Shown here: positions 10,129 to 23,749 of the stretch, one piece after another
How the letters are laid out: every line of letters begins with the position of its first letter
Numbering within the stretch: the stretch's first letter is position 1
NCBI GenBank assembly: GCA_015680685.1
Contig: MNCI01018314.1
Span: 288,439 to 347,310 of the forward strand
Origin: Gnetum montanum
Lineage: Eukaryota > Streptophyta > Gnetopsida > Gnetales > Gnetaceae
DNA length: 58,872 nt
Reading direction: 5' to 3'
Made by a program: the position numbers and the translations under genes
The notes under the pieces: model-generated
Database searches by the model: none
Told to the model about the DNA's origin: nothing
Seen by the model: the letters and a program-made list of their open reading frames with translations, nothing else

Positions 10129-12315
10129 AAACTCATTTCAAATTGATGAATTTAGCGTAAGTCATTGAAATGGAATCTTTTGAGTTTCAGAAATTCATAC
10201 TAAAAATTCAGAAATCACAAAACTTAATTACAAGTCATATTAAAAATGCATGCTTCCTTTGAACTCTTGCTTGGGAGGAAGCCACTATGGAAATAGGAGA
10301 GTGCACATATTTTTGTAGAATTTTACAACATTAACCACTGCCATTAAACTCCTAACTTAAAGTTTTTAAATTAAGAGTCTTACCACTAGTTGCATTTTTC
10401 ATGCTTATTTTGAAAGATTTCTCACATCTATTTTCTTAGATATTTAGAATGTTGTTGATGTACACCTAACACATTTGAAATCTTAAATTAATAGAATAAG
10501 CTACATGGAGTGCATATATAACGAATGGAAATAAAGTTTTCCAAAATATTCAAAGGGTTTGATCCACAAAAGTAAATCTAGGTTTACACCAATGACATCA
10601 AAAGTAGAGACAATTTACAAAAATTCATCCACCCTTGTAATTACTTAAAACATTATACCTTAAATTACTTAAAACATTATACATAAAAATGAGGAACAAC
10701 AACAATAACATCAAAAAGCCATGCAATCAACATCTTTACAAGCCATGTGAGAGACAAAATAATATAAAAAACGAAGAGGTACTTCCCATATGTTCTAGAA
10801 AGCATAGTCACCTTGCCCTTCTTAAAAATACTAATTTTTAATATTTTGTAATACCTTGAGCAATTCTTTTTTTGTGTTGCGTTACTTTTATCCTTTACAT
10901 GCCCATGTAAAGAAGAAGAGGAGAGCCATGCAATGAAGATAATATCATCTATGTGGAAAGAGAAACTAGTTGGCCTTTAAAAACATGGGCATTTATTTGT
11001 TTACGTATAAAAAACCAAAATTTAGAAATGCTAAAAGCCTCATATGGTTTATTTTAATAGTTGTAGAAATATATTAAAGCAAGGAGGATGGCACTACATT
11101 ATCCTAAAAAGAAAGTCTAAATAAAAGCATTGCAAAAAGGCTTCTCTATCACACTCCCAAAATATGTATTGTAGAGCTTCAACCTTAGTGTTGTATAGCT
11201 TCAACCTTAGACTAAGAGGGATATTGGAGAATTGCAATTGCAAGATAATAGAATCTTACCCTATAGAAAGACCATGGTTAATATAAACAAAATAAAAATC
11301 TTCATTTTGACTACGACTCTAATCTTCAAAGTTTTAAAAAACTAGTCCTTAGTACTCTAAGTAGTATTCCATTTTTGGTTCAAATAAAGAAAATGTTATT
11401 GTTTTGAAAGAATTTTATCAACAACTTTAGAAACTACAAGGTTTAATAAATGAGATCCATAATCTCATATCCAATAATTTTAGCTTCCAATCAATTGATG
11501 TTAGCACCTTAACTCATTCACTAATGAGACAAAGAACACCATGAAAAAAAGATTAATAATTTTGTAACCAAGGCACCTATTTGATAATGTTAGTCATTTG
11601 CATAACACCATCTTCATGAATAAGATTTTACTAACTTTAAAGGGTTAGATTTTTCAACATTCTCATTGAAGGATGATTAGATTCTTGAAAGTTACAAGTA
11701 GTAGTAATAGCAAACTACCAAAGAGAATGTAAACAAAGAAAATGTGGATTTACCAAGGACACTACTTGAGAAAATGAGAAACTATATGTCAATTTTTCCA
11801 CACTACTTTAAAAACCTAGGATATTTTAATATGAAGGGAAACACAAGAGATAATCTAGTTAAGCCAGGATAGATAATGCTTATGAAGAGCATAACCAATT
11901 TGTTGAAAGCAAATTTTAAGCATTTTCTTGTATCGTTTCTCACCTTCATCGCTCAAATGATCCATTTAGCTAATAGAGCCAAAGGTTGATTATATAAACC
12001 ACCTACTCCAAGCCCACCTTTATCTTTGAATAGATAGTAACTCTCCCATTTAACTCAGGCATATCCATGAGTAGAACTAGAATTTTTTCAAATATAGTTT
12101 CTAATAATATCTTCTACCTTTTTGTAGCTATTTTTATTTGGGGAAATAAAAAAAATTAATAGATGTAGGTAGAAGAAAAAATGTGCTTAGTCACAATAAT
12201 CCTTCCTATTGGAGAAAAGTTCCACCAATATTAATTATGAAATTTTTTTGCTAAATTTTTTGAACAAGAAGTTGCCATAATTGGGAAATGTTCGGAATAA
12301 TAACAACATGCATAC
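10129..12315 (-). pseudogene. Decayed L1-like LINE, 3' part (copy D1)
   Basis: This stretch aligns for over 2 kb with 20708-22660 (copy D2), starting from the shared CATTTCAAATTGATGAATTT-type end. In D2 the minus strand encodes a recognisable reverse-transcriptase thumb region (a SLVGSIIMAKHIL-like segment), so D1 is the same LINE type. Many stops and indels are present. No 5' part, endonuclease or clear poly(A) tail is visible. It separates the GPAT repeat array from LTR element C. Confidence 0.65.
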
Positions 12316-12362
12316 TAAGGAGCTTGATGATCATATGATATTCAAGCTAATGTTTGTACATT

Positions 12363-13870
12363 CTTAGACCTAGAAATATCTACCGGTGGCACAACAAGTA
12401 TATTAAATGACTATTTGATGTGATTAATTATTACCTCTACTATTCCTTTAGCATCTTGGTATTGCATCATTACTACAGTGGCTTCTTCACTAGTTTATAA
12501 CAGTACTTGGAAAGATGCAACATTCCCAAATATCTATTATTTCAAATTATCATTTTCTTCTATCTGCAAGGATACTTGACCACTAGCGGGTCTTGCTTAG
12601 ATTATCTATAAATTTATACATACTAAATATCTTTCTACTGCCTCAACTAAGTTTTTCTGCAATCTATTACAAATGGCTTATAGAAGGCCTATATTATGGT
12701 TATTGTGTTGGTAGTGCACTTGGTCTTGCTTCTTCAACAACTAGATTTTACCTAATGGGTCTTGCCTATTCTATTTCTACAAATAGAATGTTTTCCACTT
12801 ATGGTGATTCTCCTATAGTCTCAGTCTATGTTGGATTTTCTACTTAATCCTTCTTGGCCAGCACTAGCTTTGAAATTTCTGCATAAAAGGCATGTTGGTC
12901 TTTTCAAAGAACATCATTTGTGGAACCTAAAATTCCTACTTGCTTGTAGAATTTTCTAATAAGATAAGGAAATGGAAGACTGGGCTTCACTGTCTTTTTT
13001 TCCTCCAACATTCTCTAAATTTCTAGAGACAATAAATTGGCTATATTTGCCTAAAATGTTTCCATTAAAATGGCACTTCTTTTGGTAGCATAAGTAGAAA
13101 TTTGGTTGAGCCTCTTAGTTAGGAAAATGTGGTATGTTCCAATCTTGAAGTAAAATTTCTCTGTTGTAGATAATGCATTATACTCTCTTTTAGTAGTTCC
13201 ATATGCCCTTTGCAATCATAAATTCCTTACATTTGTGTTGGATTATGTAGAGATTTGGGTGATGTTGGCTTTGACGTTTGGTAGATTGAGTGCCTTGGTA
13301 ATAGCTTTGATTGAGTATGACATTGTTACTCTCTCAATCTTCACCATTACACCATCCTATTTATTGTGCCAAGATTAATAGATTTTACTCAAATACCATT
13401 TACCATTACATGAAATGGTGAGCCAGAGAGGTGAGGCCTAGAGTTGCTCATGAATCTCTACAAGTATGAACTCCATGAATGGGCCAAAATTCAATTCCAC
13501 TATTATAGTGGATATGATAAACGTTTCTTGAATGACCTACAAGCACTTGTTAGAGAGTATGAGATGTTGTCCTTATTCTGAAGAAGGTAGAGCATTAGAT
13601 TTTGCTTGTGAAAATTGCCTTGTTGCAGGTGTGGGTTGCTAAAATAACTATGATTGTGCTTCTTGCTCAATAAGAAGAGTTTGATCTATGTCACATCCTC
13701 TTCCTCTTCCTTTGGACCTTTTTTCTCTCAGTTGTGATGGTTCTCTAGCCTTGGGTATCCTTTTTGGTAGCATATGTACTCATAAGAAATCTTAAGATTA
13801 TCCAGATATTCCTGAAAAATTTCTAATGGTTTGTAACCCTTCATTGGATCTTGGGTTTTGATAAAAAAAA
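12363..13870 (-). pseudogene. ORF2 remnant of element C
   Basis: 12363-12500 matches element B near 25125-25260 (GGCACAACAAGTATATTAAA versus GGCACAATAGATACATTGAA). 12855-12990 matches B near 25640-25760. The frame is broken many times. By comparison with B this is the middle part of ORF2; no pol motif is present. Confidence 0.6.
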
Positions 13871-15180
13871 ATTATACATAATCAATCTTATTTTTAATTT
13901 GGATTGTAGAGTTAGAAAATTTATCAATTTTAGAAAGAGCCCTAATTCAAAAAAACCTTTAATTAAACAATTTTTCTAACAATCAAAAATAATTTTAACT
14001 TGAATGACTTATCACTATCTTCGATTTTTTATTCAAAAGCATTAGAGTAATTAATTAGAGAGAAATTTTAAGTTCATTAGCTTAGATTAGTTTAAAATCT
14101 TATTATTACTTATAATACTTACCCTTGATTAATCTACAAAGTACTAGAAAAATTTTGCATAATTTGTATAATTATGTGTAATGCTCTCTGGAATTGAGAT
14201 GCTTGCTTCAGGAGTGAAAGGATTCAAGAGTGAGTTAAAGTGGAATTACGACAAGGAAGATATGGATTTTAGAAGGTTCTCTGACTAACACTAACTAGTG
14301 ACTAAGTCTAAGTGCTGCATTACAAAATTTTATTCCAGTGGATGCATACAAAATGACAAAATGATAAAAAGACTAGATAGGCATTGAAGATTATAAAATT
14401 TGCAGAGGTCTTCAAAAATCCATTGAAGATGATTCTTTTTGTTGTTTCTAGTAGTGGAAAACTTTCAATCTTGATTAATATGTTGATGCTTTTCTAGTTC
14501 TGCAAAACATTGTTGAAGGATCAACTAAAATTCTTCTCATCATCCCATGGATCTAGCAATCATGTGATGTTTGAGTTGTTATCCTATATGTGCTATGATT
14601 TTTCCATAGGCACATCCTTCGTTGTCCCTCTCTTGGCTTCATTTTCATGCATGGCAAAAGAACTTCTTCCTTAAGCATTTCTTTTAGCATCACCTACAAT
14701 CACCAAAGGATCAACATGAGTTTTGGTAAATTTTCCTTAATAATTAACCATTTTTGGATCCATTAGTTTACATTCAAGTACAAGGTGATGACAGCGTACT
14801 ATGCCCAAGGCTATGAGGTAACTATAATAATCAAGCTATTCACATTATTTTGATTAATTACTATTAGTTACCATGATGTTCTAAAATAGAATGTTAGAAA
14901 AAAAAATTTATAATTTTTTTAAAAAAATTTCAAAGTAAACATTCCTAGCCCCCATGACTACTATTGAGTGTAACTCTGAAAGTGCATAAGTTTTTGAACA
15001 ATTGAAACCAAAGGTTTGATTTAGAAGATGACCAAGAAATATTAATGGATATGGAAATAGAAAAGTAGGAAAAATTAATGAAACATATGAGAAGTAGTTC
15101 CAAGATCATGCATAAATTCAAATAAATGTCACTAATGTTCTGGAAGATGTGAAGGTTAGTTCAAAGCCATGATCAATAAA

Positions 15181-15263
15181 GGTTATGCAAGTGGATCCTC
15201 CCCAAAGCAAGCTCCTGCCATAATGACCTTGCATAACCACTTCTATAGATGTCCATGAGCATC
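15181..15263 (-). other. Conserved double hairpin, copy C
   Basis: Arms GGTTATGCAAG (15181-15191) and CTTGCATAACC (15228-15238) pair perfectly over 11 bp. A second stem follows, GATG (15248-15251) with CATC (15260-15263). Both stems differ from those in A and B by paired changes that keep base pairing. It lies in the gag-ORF2 spacer. Confidence 0.75.
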
Positions 15264-16319
15264 CTAGAAGTTAAATGTAGATCATGCCTTTGTTCTAAAA
15301 AACACACAACTACCTTGGTTGGGATGTTGTACTATACTAAAAAAAACCAAAAGGCACATAATTGCATACAACAGTGAGATGAATAATAGAATGAGAAGGG
15401 ATTGCAAAGATGGGGATGTAAGGTGCTTTACCATGTCTGCAATAGGTTCTTATGAGAAATGTGATTAAAATGATTAGCATGCCTATTCGTCCAAGTTTAG
15501 ACCAAGTCCATATCATGAATAGTGACCTCGCATTGATGTGTTTCTTCTTGTCAACCATCATGAGTCCACAACCACCTCAAAGAATGATCATCACTACAAA
15601 AAGAGAAATAAAGAGAAGAAGGATGGAAGGGCCTTAGTTAGAGAGGCATCTTCAAGCATGGGTAACATGTCTTTCTAGCCTCATAACTAGTGCTTGTAGT
15701 CCATTATTGTGTCTAAGGAATGTTCTTTGAATTTCCATTAATTGTTTTTTTAGAGTTTATATTTTATGTTTTTGATGGGAACCACACCATGCAAAGACTT
15801 TCAGTTTCCTATTATTGGTTGAAAATAGGAATGATAATACGAACCACATGAAAGAAGTCAAGAAGAGAACCCAAAAAGTCCCCTTGAGGTCACACCCTTT
15901 GCCATTCCCACTTGGTCATTTCCTCTTTCTTCAAGGTACAATGATCATTGATTGATTTTAATTTTATGAAAGAAGAACCAAATTGCTTTCATGATAAAAG
16001 ACCTTTTTATTTAGAGAACTAGAGGGATGGATGAGATGGTCTCATTGCTTCACACAATTACTTACCCAATCATCTTGATAGCATAGCATAAAAACCCAAC
16101 ATATAGTGTTGACTTCTACATCATGACTGGCAATATTATTAACAAAAACATAAAAGACATTCATAACACATAAAGAAAAAGACTCAAGAAAAGATAAGAT
16201 TATAAAGAAAAGAAAAGAAAAATAACAAGAAATGGAAAACATATTAAGAATTAGAAAATGCTGAAAGAAATGGGAAAATGATAAAAAATTGTAAAACAAA
16301 AAAAAGATGAAAAACACTT

Positions 16320-18860
16320 ATTATTTCTTGATTTAGGATGAGGCTTCTTCCCCACAACTAAGTGTGAAGGTGGGACAAGAGCCAATAAGCAGATTGGTTG
16401 GTTCCATGCATCTTTTAAATGGTTTTGTACTCTTCTTTCCAAGTCACTGTGTGTCTTCTAGTTTAGTGGCTATTGCGTAGATTGGTTTTTGTTCACACAC
16501 TTGTTTCTGAACTTTATGGTGGGTTGGTATAGGGGTTTTGTTAATATTTTGAACCTTTAGCTCACAACTTCACCCATTATTATTAGTAGTGATGCATAGA
16601 TTCTTCTATCTCTCCATAGTAATAGGTTTATAATTTATGTCTTGTGTTGGAGTGGTAATGGTTGTTGGATTTTATATATGATTAGGAGACATTGCTCTAG
16701 CGAGGAGGGGTGTTGCACCAAATTGGCCTTTTGCTAGTTTTGATGCACCAATAGGTCTACAAGTTTTATGCTTATGTGTGGAAACCATCCTAAAGAAGGA
16801 ACATTTTCAAGGTTGTGATTAAGATATACTAGCATTATCATTTTCATGTATGTTCATAACACAAGCGGCATTCTTTTGTAATGTTGTGGTGCCGAACTTT
16901 CCAGTGTTGTTGGTGGTAACATATGATGAAGAGAATTATGAGAATATTGAGGATATGATGGAGGATGAGAGGCATGAGGTGGTGGTCATTCAAAAGATGT
17001 TGCAGGTTGATGATATTCAAGAGAGTGATGATAGTGATTTGAGGTAGAGGAAGTAGAACTAGTAGGGGAAATAGGTTTTTGAATGTAATATCCATATGGG
17101 TCTAGCTAGAAATAAGGGTAGTGCTAGTTTGATGATGGCCTCCCCCACGATTGTGGGATTTGCCACTACGTCTGATAGTAGCTTTGAGGTTGATAAGAAG
17201 TCCCACCAAGATAGTATGGTTGGTTGTAGGACTGTCTATAATTACCTTGTGAGTAAGATAATTTTCTAGGTATTTTCTTTTATACAAACTTGGGATTCAA
17301 AGAAAAAGCCCAATACTCATGCAAATGTAACATGATTAGGCAACAGCCCTTTGGATGGTCATATAGATAGATGTCAATCCATCATCATCTTTTGTGGTTG
17401 AGTCTATAGCCTCTTCTTCTATAGTCATTTTTTATTTTTGCCAATAATCATTCCTACCTATTTCTTGGTTCTTTTTCCTCCTCTTGTTTTGATCACTTGA
17501 TTCTTTTTGTATTATCCTTTCCTTTATAGTTTTTATGTAAGTTGTAACTTTATCATTCATCAACTCCCACATCTTATCTAGCCTTACTTCAAGCTCATCG
17601 ATAGACTTTTGTATTAGCAAGGTTTGTTGTAAAATCACCTCATTAAGAGTTGCCTCTTTTTACTCATCATAGATATGGACCATCTTCTTTTGAAGAGCTA
17701 GATCCCAGTTATATTCCTCTACATTTGCTTGTTTATGTAGCTCTCCTTCTTCTTTTACCACCCACTCGATTAGCCTTTGTATCTTATGGGCTTTTAATTC
17801 ATATAACTAACCTTGGGCATAAATCCCAAGGGTCTCCCTCATTTGATTACGAAGCCCATCTATGATGTGGAAAATTTTCTCGTTTTGAGAAAAATCATGA
17901 TTGAGACATTTATGTAGTAGCAAATAGTATCTATCCAAGGGCACATCCAAGGGTTCGTGATTTTCTTGCTTCCACCCTTGGATTTTCTTTCTTAGGTTGG
18001 ACACTCTTGCATGGGTTTGGTATTTTTTGTTGAAGAGTTCCAACATTGTGAACCACTGATGGATGGAATCGAGTTCCAATGATCTATACCAACTTTCAGC
18101 TTCATTTATTAGCATCCTAGGTAAGAGCTTAATCTTTTGCCACTTATGTTCAATGTTTTACAAGGCATAGGCATCATGGAAGGCTTGTAAATGATGTTGT
18201 GGATTAGAACTATAGCCTCACTTAAATCTAGAAATGTTGTTCATATTAAGCCATTTAATGCAACTTTCCCTTTGATGCCTTTGAGGTATTTTAACTACCT
18301 TCCTAATATGTGTTAGGCCCTTAGTAGCCAACAAGGGTTCATCTTCATTATACATGTCATGGTGAGAATTTGTATTTATATCTTTCTAATATTGATGATC
18401 TTGCCTATGCTCACTTTGATGTCTTTGATCTTGCCCTTGGGTTCTATTTCTATTATTATCTTAACCCCTTAGTAAAGCTCTATCTCTATACCTATGTTCA
18501 TCTTCGTCAAAACTAGACGTTGAAGAGAAAGAGGAAGATTAGGAACTAAGAGAATCACCATGGCTTCTATATCTTCCGCCATGGTCCCTTGATCTATATT
18601 TTCTAGGTTTAGAGAAAGTCCTAGGCCTTGAGGTCCTCCTTATTTTAGGACTTTTTCCATCTCCTCTAAGATTGTTTTTATCAATTGAATGTAGTCCTTG
18701 TGTGTAGTAAGGGTGGAAATGAGCATATGAAATCCCTAGTTAAGGTTGTTCACTCCAATTCTCTTCATTATAGAACCTATTGTTTCTCCTATGAGTGTTT
18801 TCATCATATAATGCATTATGGTCCTATGTGAAGAAGACATGGTTTCAACGTGTGTGGCTT
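16320..18860 (-). pseudogene. Gag remnant of element C
   Basis: The best-preserved part is 18115-17807, with WYRSLELDSIHQW, KKYQTHARVSNLRKKIQGWK and RYYLLLHKCLNHDFS. This is the core of a Retrotrans_gag-type domain and aligns well with the gag of A and B. Further on, LYDHPKG near 17370 marks the place of the zinc-knuckle-like motif. A Pro/His/Tyr-rich tail follows. Several stops and frameshifts make it non-functional. Confidence 0.7.
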
Positions 18861-18950
18861 AAAATAAAATATTAATATTTTGTAAAACATAAATTGTTAA
18901 TACTTTTATAGAGATCATTGATGATATAACTAATATAGATAACTAGCACC

Positions 18951-18969
18951 ATCCTTGGAAATGATACCA
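18951..18969 (-). other. Primer-binding site of element C, decayed
   Basis: On the plus strand ATCCTTGGAAATGATACCA lies one base before the LTR. It matches the 3' end of plant tRNA-Asp at about 12 of 19 positions. Six of the seven differences are transitions. Confidence 0.6.
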
Positions 18970-18970
18970 A

Positions 18971-19860
18971 TGATGAGTAGTGGGTACCACCTATGCCCAA
19001 CTATATGAATTATGAGCATTCATGCACAACCCGATTGAATCCCGTGGATGAGACTAGTTGTGCATCTAGATTGTTAAGCATTGATTACAATTCACTATCT
19101 TCCCCCTTGGACTAGTGGTAGCTTTGTCATGTATGACTAAGTCCAAGGTGAGGCATATGATGGTTGATGTTGTTGTGGCTTTATGCTACTCCTAACAATA
19201 ATAAAAAAATTAATTATTTAATCTAATTAACAATGGAAAGATAAAAGCTAAAGTAGCCTATGGATGATGAGTGTCTATTCCCAACTTGCTATACACAACT
19301 TGAACTCACATATCCACTACTAGGATTATCAAGCATTATGCTATTGGGTAAATCAAGCAATGACTTTGTTGGGATTACCAAGAGAATATATGTTTATACT
19401 TGAATTGGTTGCACTCATTCCACCAATTCATTAATATGCATGAAAACATAAATATTAACTAAGTACATGTGAAGTAAATTACATGGAAAGTAAATTTAAT
19501 TGAAGTCATAGTGTTGCAATGAATAAGAATCAATCTTGATCTTATTGCCATTCATGGAACGTGTTTAGGTACATTGCCACTTGAATAAGCTGTAGTACAA
19601 TTGAGTTAGATCCATACTACAGGCGCTCACTGACTATTTCCTAATATCACAAAATGAAACTACAAGAGTCTAGTAATAAAATGACCAAAAGATGCCAAAT
19701 ACATAGTGGGAACACATGTACTTATAGGCAAAAATAGACGTTGCATTGATAATACTTGTTGACACAACAAACCTTACATCGATGGGATCACATTAACATG
19801 GTTTCATTGATGCAACTGCATCAATGCATCTTGTAGACATAGCCAACTGATGCTTCAACA
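18971..19860 (-). repeat. 5' LTR of element C
   Basis: It begins TGATGAGTAGTGGGTACCAC and ends CTTCAACA, about 890 bp. Its right edge contains the near-perfect palindrome CATTGATGCA-AC-TGCATCAATG (19805-19826) where other copies carry GATATCGC motifs. The following bases (GATAT) would be half of a target-site duplication, but the partner was lost with the 3' end. Confidence 0.75.
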
Positions 19861-19939
19861 GATATTAAGGAAGAAGTTAATGCAAGGTAAATATACTATT
19901 ATCTTAGAATATATGGGATTAAAAATTGCTAAGTTTATG

Positions 19940-20690
19940 AATGAATATGAGCATGTAGGAAAGTAATGACTATCATAAAGTATCGAAGAGGTATAGGATG
20001 ATGTGAATTTGGATGTCAAGTATGAGACACAAGAGTTATACAAGTAGCTCCTCCCTAGAGTAGGATTATGCTCTTAATGCCCTTGTATAACCATGTCTAA
20101 AAGTGTCTATGGGTACTTAAGGAGTTAAGTGTAAATAATACTTGTCTTCCAAAACTCACATATTAGCATTGCCCCAGTAAGGAAATAAAACTATGCTACA
20201 CAAAACCATGAAATTATAATTATATACAATAGTGAGGTGGAATGGTAGTAGCAAGGATTGCAAAAAATGGAATGTGAGGTTTCATACCATAAGCATAATA
20301 AACTCTTTTGTGTAATGCATGGTTAAGGTGATCATTAGCCTATCTATTGAATAACCAAATCAAGTGCATACCTCTTACTAGTGATATCACATTATATCAT
20401 CCTGAAACATACAACCATAAGATAATCACAATTGCAAAAAATATCACCACTTAAAATGAAGAGAAAGGAATCAGTTTATTAATTAAGTAGTTTATTTTGA
20501 AGGAGACTTGGCCATTGGATAGAGGAGTGCTTTTAGGAATGAGTAACATGTCTTTCTAGTGAAATCCTTAGAAATTTTTATTATGTGTATTTATTACGTA
20601 ATTATTATATCAACCTTACCAGAGGACTACCTTTAGGCATGGGTAACATGTCTTTCTAGTGACATAGATGATTGATTTGCTAAATACTAG
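19940..20690 (-). mobile_element. Internal fragment E of the same LTR family
   Basis: This is only the gag-ORF2 spacer, matching 27350-27960 of B and 15150-15700 of C. It includes the double hairpin and the block TTTAGGCATGGGTAACATGT, which occurs twice here (about 20530 and 20635) after a local duplication of about 103 bp. No LTR or coding sequence is attached. Confidence 0.65.
20035..20118 (-). other. Conserved double hairpin, copy E
   Basis: Arms GTTATACAAG (20035-20044) and CTTGTATAAC (20082-20091) pair over 10 bp. A second stem, AAGTG (20101-20105) with TACTT (20114-20118), pairs with one G-U. Confidence 0.75.
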
Positions 20691-20707
20691 AACATTATCT
20701 TTGTTTC

Positions 20708-22772
20708 CAAACTCATTTCAAATTCATGAATTTAGCGTAAGTCATTGAAATGGAATCTTTTGAGTTTTAGAAATCGTGAAACTTAATTACAAGTCATACT
20801 AAAAATTCATGCTTCCTTTGAACTCTTTCTTGGGAGGAAGCCACTATGGGAATAGAAGTAGAACACAAGTTTTTGTACAATTTTACAACACAAGCAGTTG
20901 CAATTAAACTTCTAGCTTAAAGTTTTTAAATAAAGAGTCTTATCACTAATCTCATTTTTCATGCTTATTTTGAAAGATTTTTCATGTCTATTTTCTTAGA
21001 TATTTAGAATGTTTTTGAGGTACACCTAACACCTTTGAAATCTTAAATTAATAGAATAAGTTACATGGAGTACATATATAAAGATTGGAAATAAATTTTT
21101 CCAAAATATTCAAAGGATTTGATCCATAAAAGTAAATCTAGGTTTATAACATTGACATCAAAAGTAGAGAAAATTTAAGAAAATTCTTCCACCCTTGTAA
21201 TTACTTAAAACATTATACATAAAAAGGAGGAACAACCACAACAACATCATGAAGCCAATGTAATCAATATATTTATAAGCCATGTGAAACAAAATAATAT
21301 CAGAATGGAAGAAGTGTATCCTACATGTTCTGGAAAGCATAACCACCTTACCATTATTAAAATTACTATTTTGAATATTTTGTAAGAATTTGAGCAATTT
21401 ATCTTATGTTGCATTATTGTTATCCTTTGCATGCATTTAAAAAGGAGAGGAGAGTGATTCAATGAAGATAAAATTAATTGTGTGGAAAGGGAAACTAGGA
21501 TATTTCTTTGTTTCCATATAAAATAAATTCAAAAATGTTAAAAGCCTTATATGAGTTATTATTAATGATTGTAAAAATATATTGAAGTAAGGAGGATGAC
21601 AATGCTTATCCTAAAATGAAAGTCTAAATAAAATCATTACGAAAAGGCTTCTCTATCACAATCTTCATTTTTGGCTGTGAGTCAAATCTCCAAAGGTTTT
21701 TAAAACTATTCCATAGTACTCCAAGTAGTATTCTATTTCTAGTTCAAATAAAGAAAATGAGATTGTGCTAGAAGAATTTTATTAACAAATTTAGAATGTA
21801 AAAAGTCTAATAAATGAGATCCTTCATCCCATTTCTAATTATCTTAGCTTTCAATTACTTAATGCTAGCACCTTTGTTAAAGATATTGATAGTTTTGTAA
21901 CAAAGGCACATATTCAGTAACGTTAGTCATTTTCATAACACCATCTTCATGAATAACATCTTCCCAACTTTAAAGAGGTAGATTTTTCAACATGCTCATC
22001 AAAGGATGATTAAATTCTTAAAAGTCACGAGTAATAGTAGTAGACCACCAAAGAGAATGTAAATAAAGAAAATATGGATTTACCAAGGACATTACTTAAG
22101 AAAATTAGAAACTATATGTCTATTTTTTCATACTACTTTTAAAACCTGGGATCTTTTAATATGAAGGGGAACATAGGAGATAATCTAGTTAAACCAAGAT
22201 CGATAATGCCTATGAAGAGCCTAACCAATTTTTTGAGAGAAAATTTTAAGCATTTTCTTGCATCCTTTTTTACCTTTATCACTCAAATGATCCTTTTAGT
22301 ATAGAAAGCTAAAGGTTAATTATGTATCGCTCACTCCAAGGCCACCATTATCTTTGGATAGATAGTAACTCTCCCATTTAACCTAGACAAAGCCATGAGT
22401 AGAACTAGAATTTTTTTAAATATAGTTTCTAATAATATCTTTTACCTTTTTGTAGCTACTTTTCTATGGGGCAATAAAAAAAGAACAAGAGATGCAGGTA
22501 AAAGACAAAATGTGCTTAGCCATAATAATGCTTCCTACTAAAGACAAGTTCTACTGAGATTGATTGTGAAATTTTTTGCTAAATTGTTTGAACAAGAAGC
22601 GATCATAATTGGGAAATTTTTGGAATAATATCAATAGGCATACCATGGATCTTGAAGGTCACTTCTGATTCACTCCATTTTCAAGGAAAATTTAGACTAT
22701 TAATCTTAAGAGGCTTTTATGATGGTCTAATGGCTTGAGATTTATCGTAGTAAATTTTTGAACTTGAGGCAT
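20708..22772 (-). pseudogene. L1-like LINE copy D2, RT thumb to 3' end
   Basis: Reading leftwards from the B insertion point, the minus strand gives ASSSKIYYDKSQAI, then HGMPIDI and SLVGSIIMAKHIL. These correspond to the segments that follow the catalytic box in plant L1 reverse transcriptases. The frame is broken repeatedly. It continues the RT domain seen at 31381-31731, so element B landed inside this LINE. Confidence 0.7.
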
Positions 22773-23568
22773 TGATGAGTGGCGAGGTACCCCTACACTC
22801 AACCATACAAATACGAGCATTTCATGCATGATCCAGTCGAACTGCATAGATGGGCTAGTTGTGGTATCAAGATAGTTATCCTTTGTTCGTAGTTCGTTGT
22901 CTTTCTATCTGGACTAGTGTTAAATTTGTCACGTATGGTTTAGTCTAGAGTGAGGTGTATGATGTGTTCCTATGCTAATGCTACTCCTGAAGACAATGGA
23001 AGATAATATTAACTAAGCTAAGACAGAAAGGGTGAGAGAGAATCTAAGCTAGCCTAAGTGCGATGAGCATCTGTTCCTCTATCATCCATACACATCTTGG
23101 ACTTTGTGCATGACTACCACTGGGATTACCAAGTGCATATCCTAGGTACGCTACTGGGTTACCAAGTAGTCACACTTAAATGCTCATAATCAAGTCGTAC
23201 TCATTCCGTGTTTAATAGGAGTTTAGGGTGAGAAGAGATTAACTAAGAAAGTAGTAAATAACAATTAAATAAATAATTAAGCTAAGTGAATGTTGCAATG
23301 ATGAAGTAATCTTGATCTTTATTTCTGGTCATGTGCATGTCCAAGTATGTCACACTCGAATAAGGATGTCGTACAATTACAATCACCACATTGCGGGCAT
23401 ACACTGGGAGGAAAAGGGTTGAGAGGAAAAATGAAAACTAAAATCAAAAATAACTCTAAAAAATTGATGAACTCATTATCGGAACTATCTACCTCTTATT
23501 TATAGATGAGGATATAGGCTGCGATATCGCATACATGATATCTCTGTTGACTAAATGGCGACTCATCA
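22773..23568 (-). repeat. 3' LTR of element B
   Basis: It starts TGATGAGTGGCGAGGTACCC and ends GCGACTCATCA. GCGATATCGC motifs lie near the right edge (about 23520-23545). Confidence 0.9.
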
Positions 23569-23580
23569 TACTCCCACGAC
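23569..23580 (-). other. Polypurine tract of element B
   Basis: On the minus strand GTCGTGGGAGTA directly precedes the 3' LTR, the expected place for plus-strand priming. A similar GTTGTGGGGATA stands at the same place in element G (58594-58605). Confidence 0.6.
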
Positions 23581-23749
23581 TGAATGAAAACTCATCCTCG
23601 AGTTAGAGTGAGAACAAGCTCTATTAATTACATAGTGGATAGGTATGGGATTATTGGATGGTGAAAATGGGTTTATGTTGTAGTGTGGAATCAAAAAAAA
23701 ATAGAGACACAACATAAAGAATGTGCTACAGCTACAAAATTGGTGGAAC

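Larger units (their letters stand above)
12363..19860 (-). mobile_element. LTR retrotransposon copy C, 3'-truncated
   Basis: Read on the minus strand it has a 5' LTR (18971-19860), a decayed tRNA-Asp primer site, gag remnants, the conserved spacer with hairpins, and part of ORF2, ending abruptly at about 12363 next to LINE D1. The 3' LTR and the end of ORF2 are missing. It is more diverged from A and B than those are from each other. Confidence 0.75.

Noticed and set aside
16850-17047. Acidic 65-codon plus-strand frame
   Set aside because: It is antisense to the Pro/His-rich gag tail of element C, which explains the Glu/Asp-rich reading.
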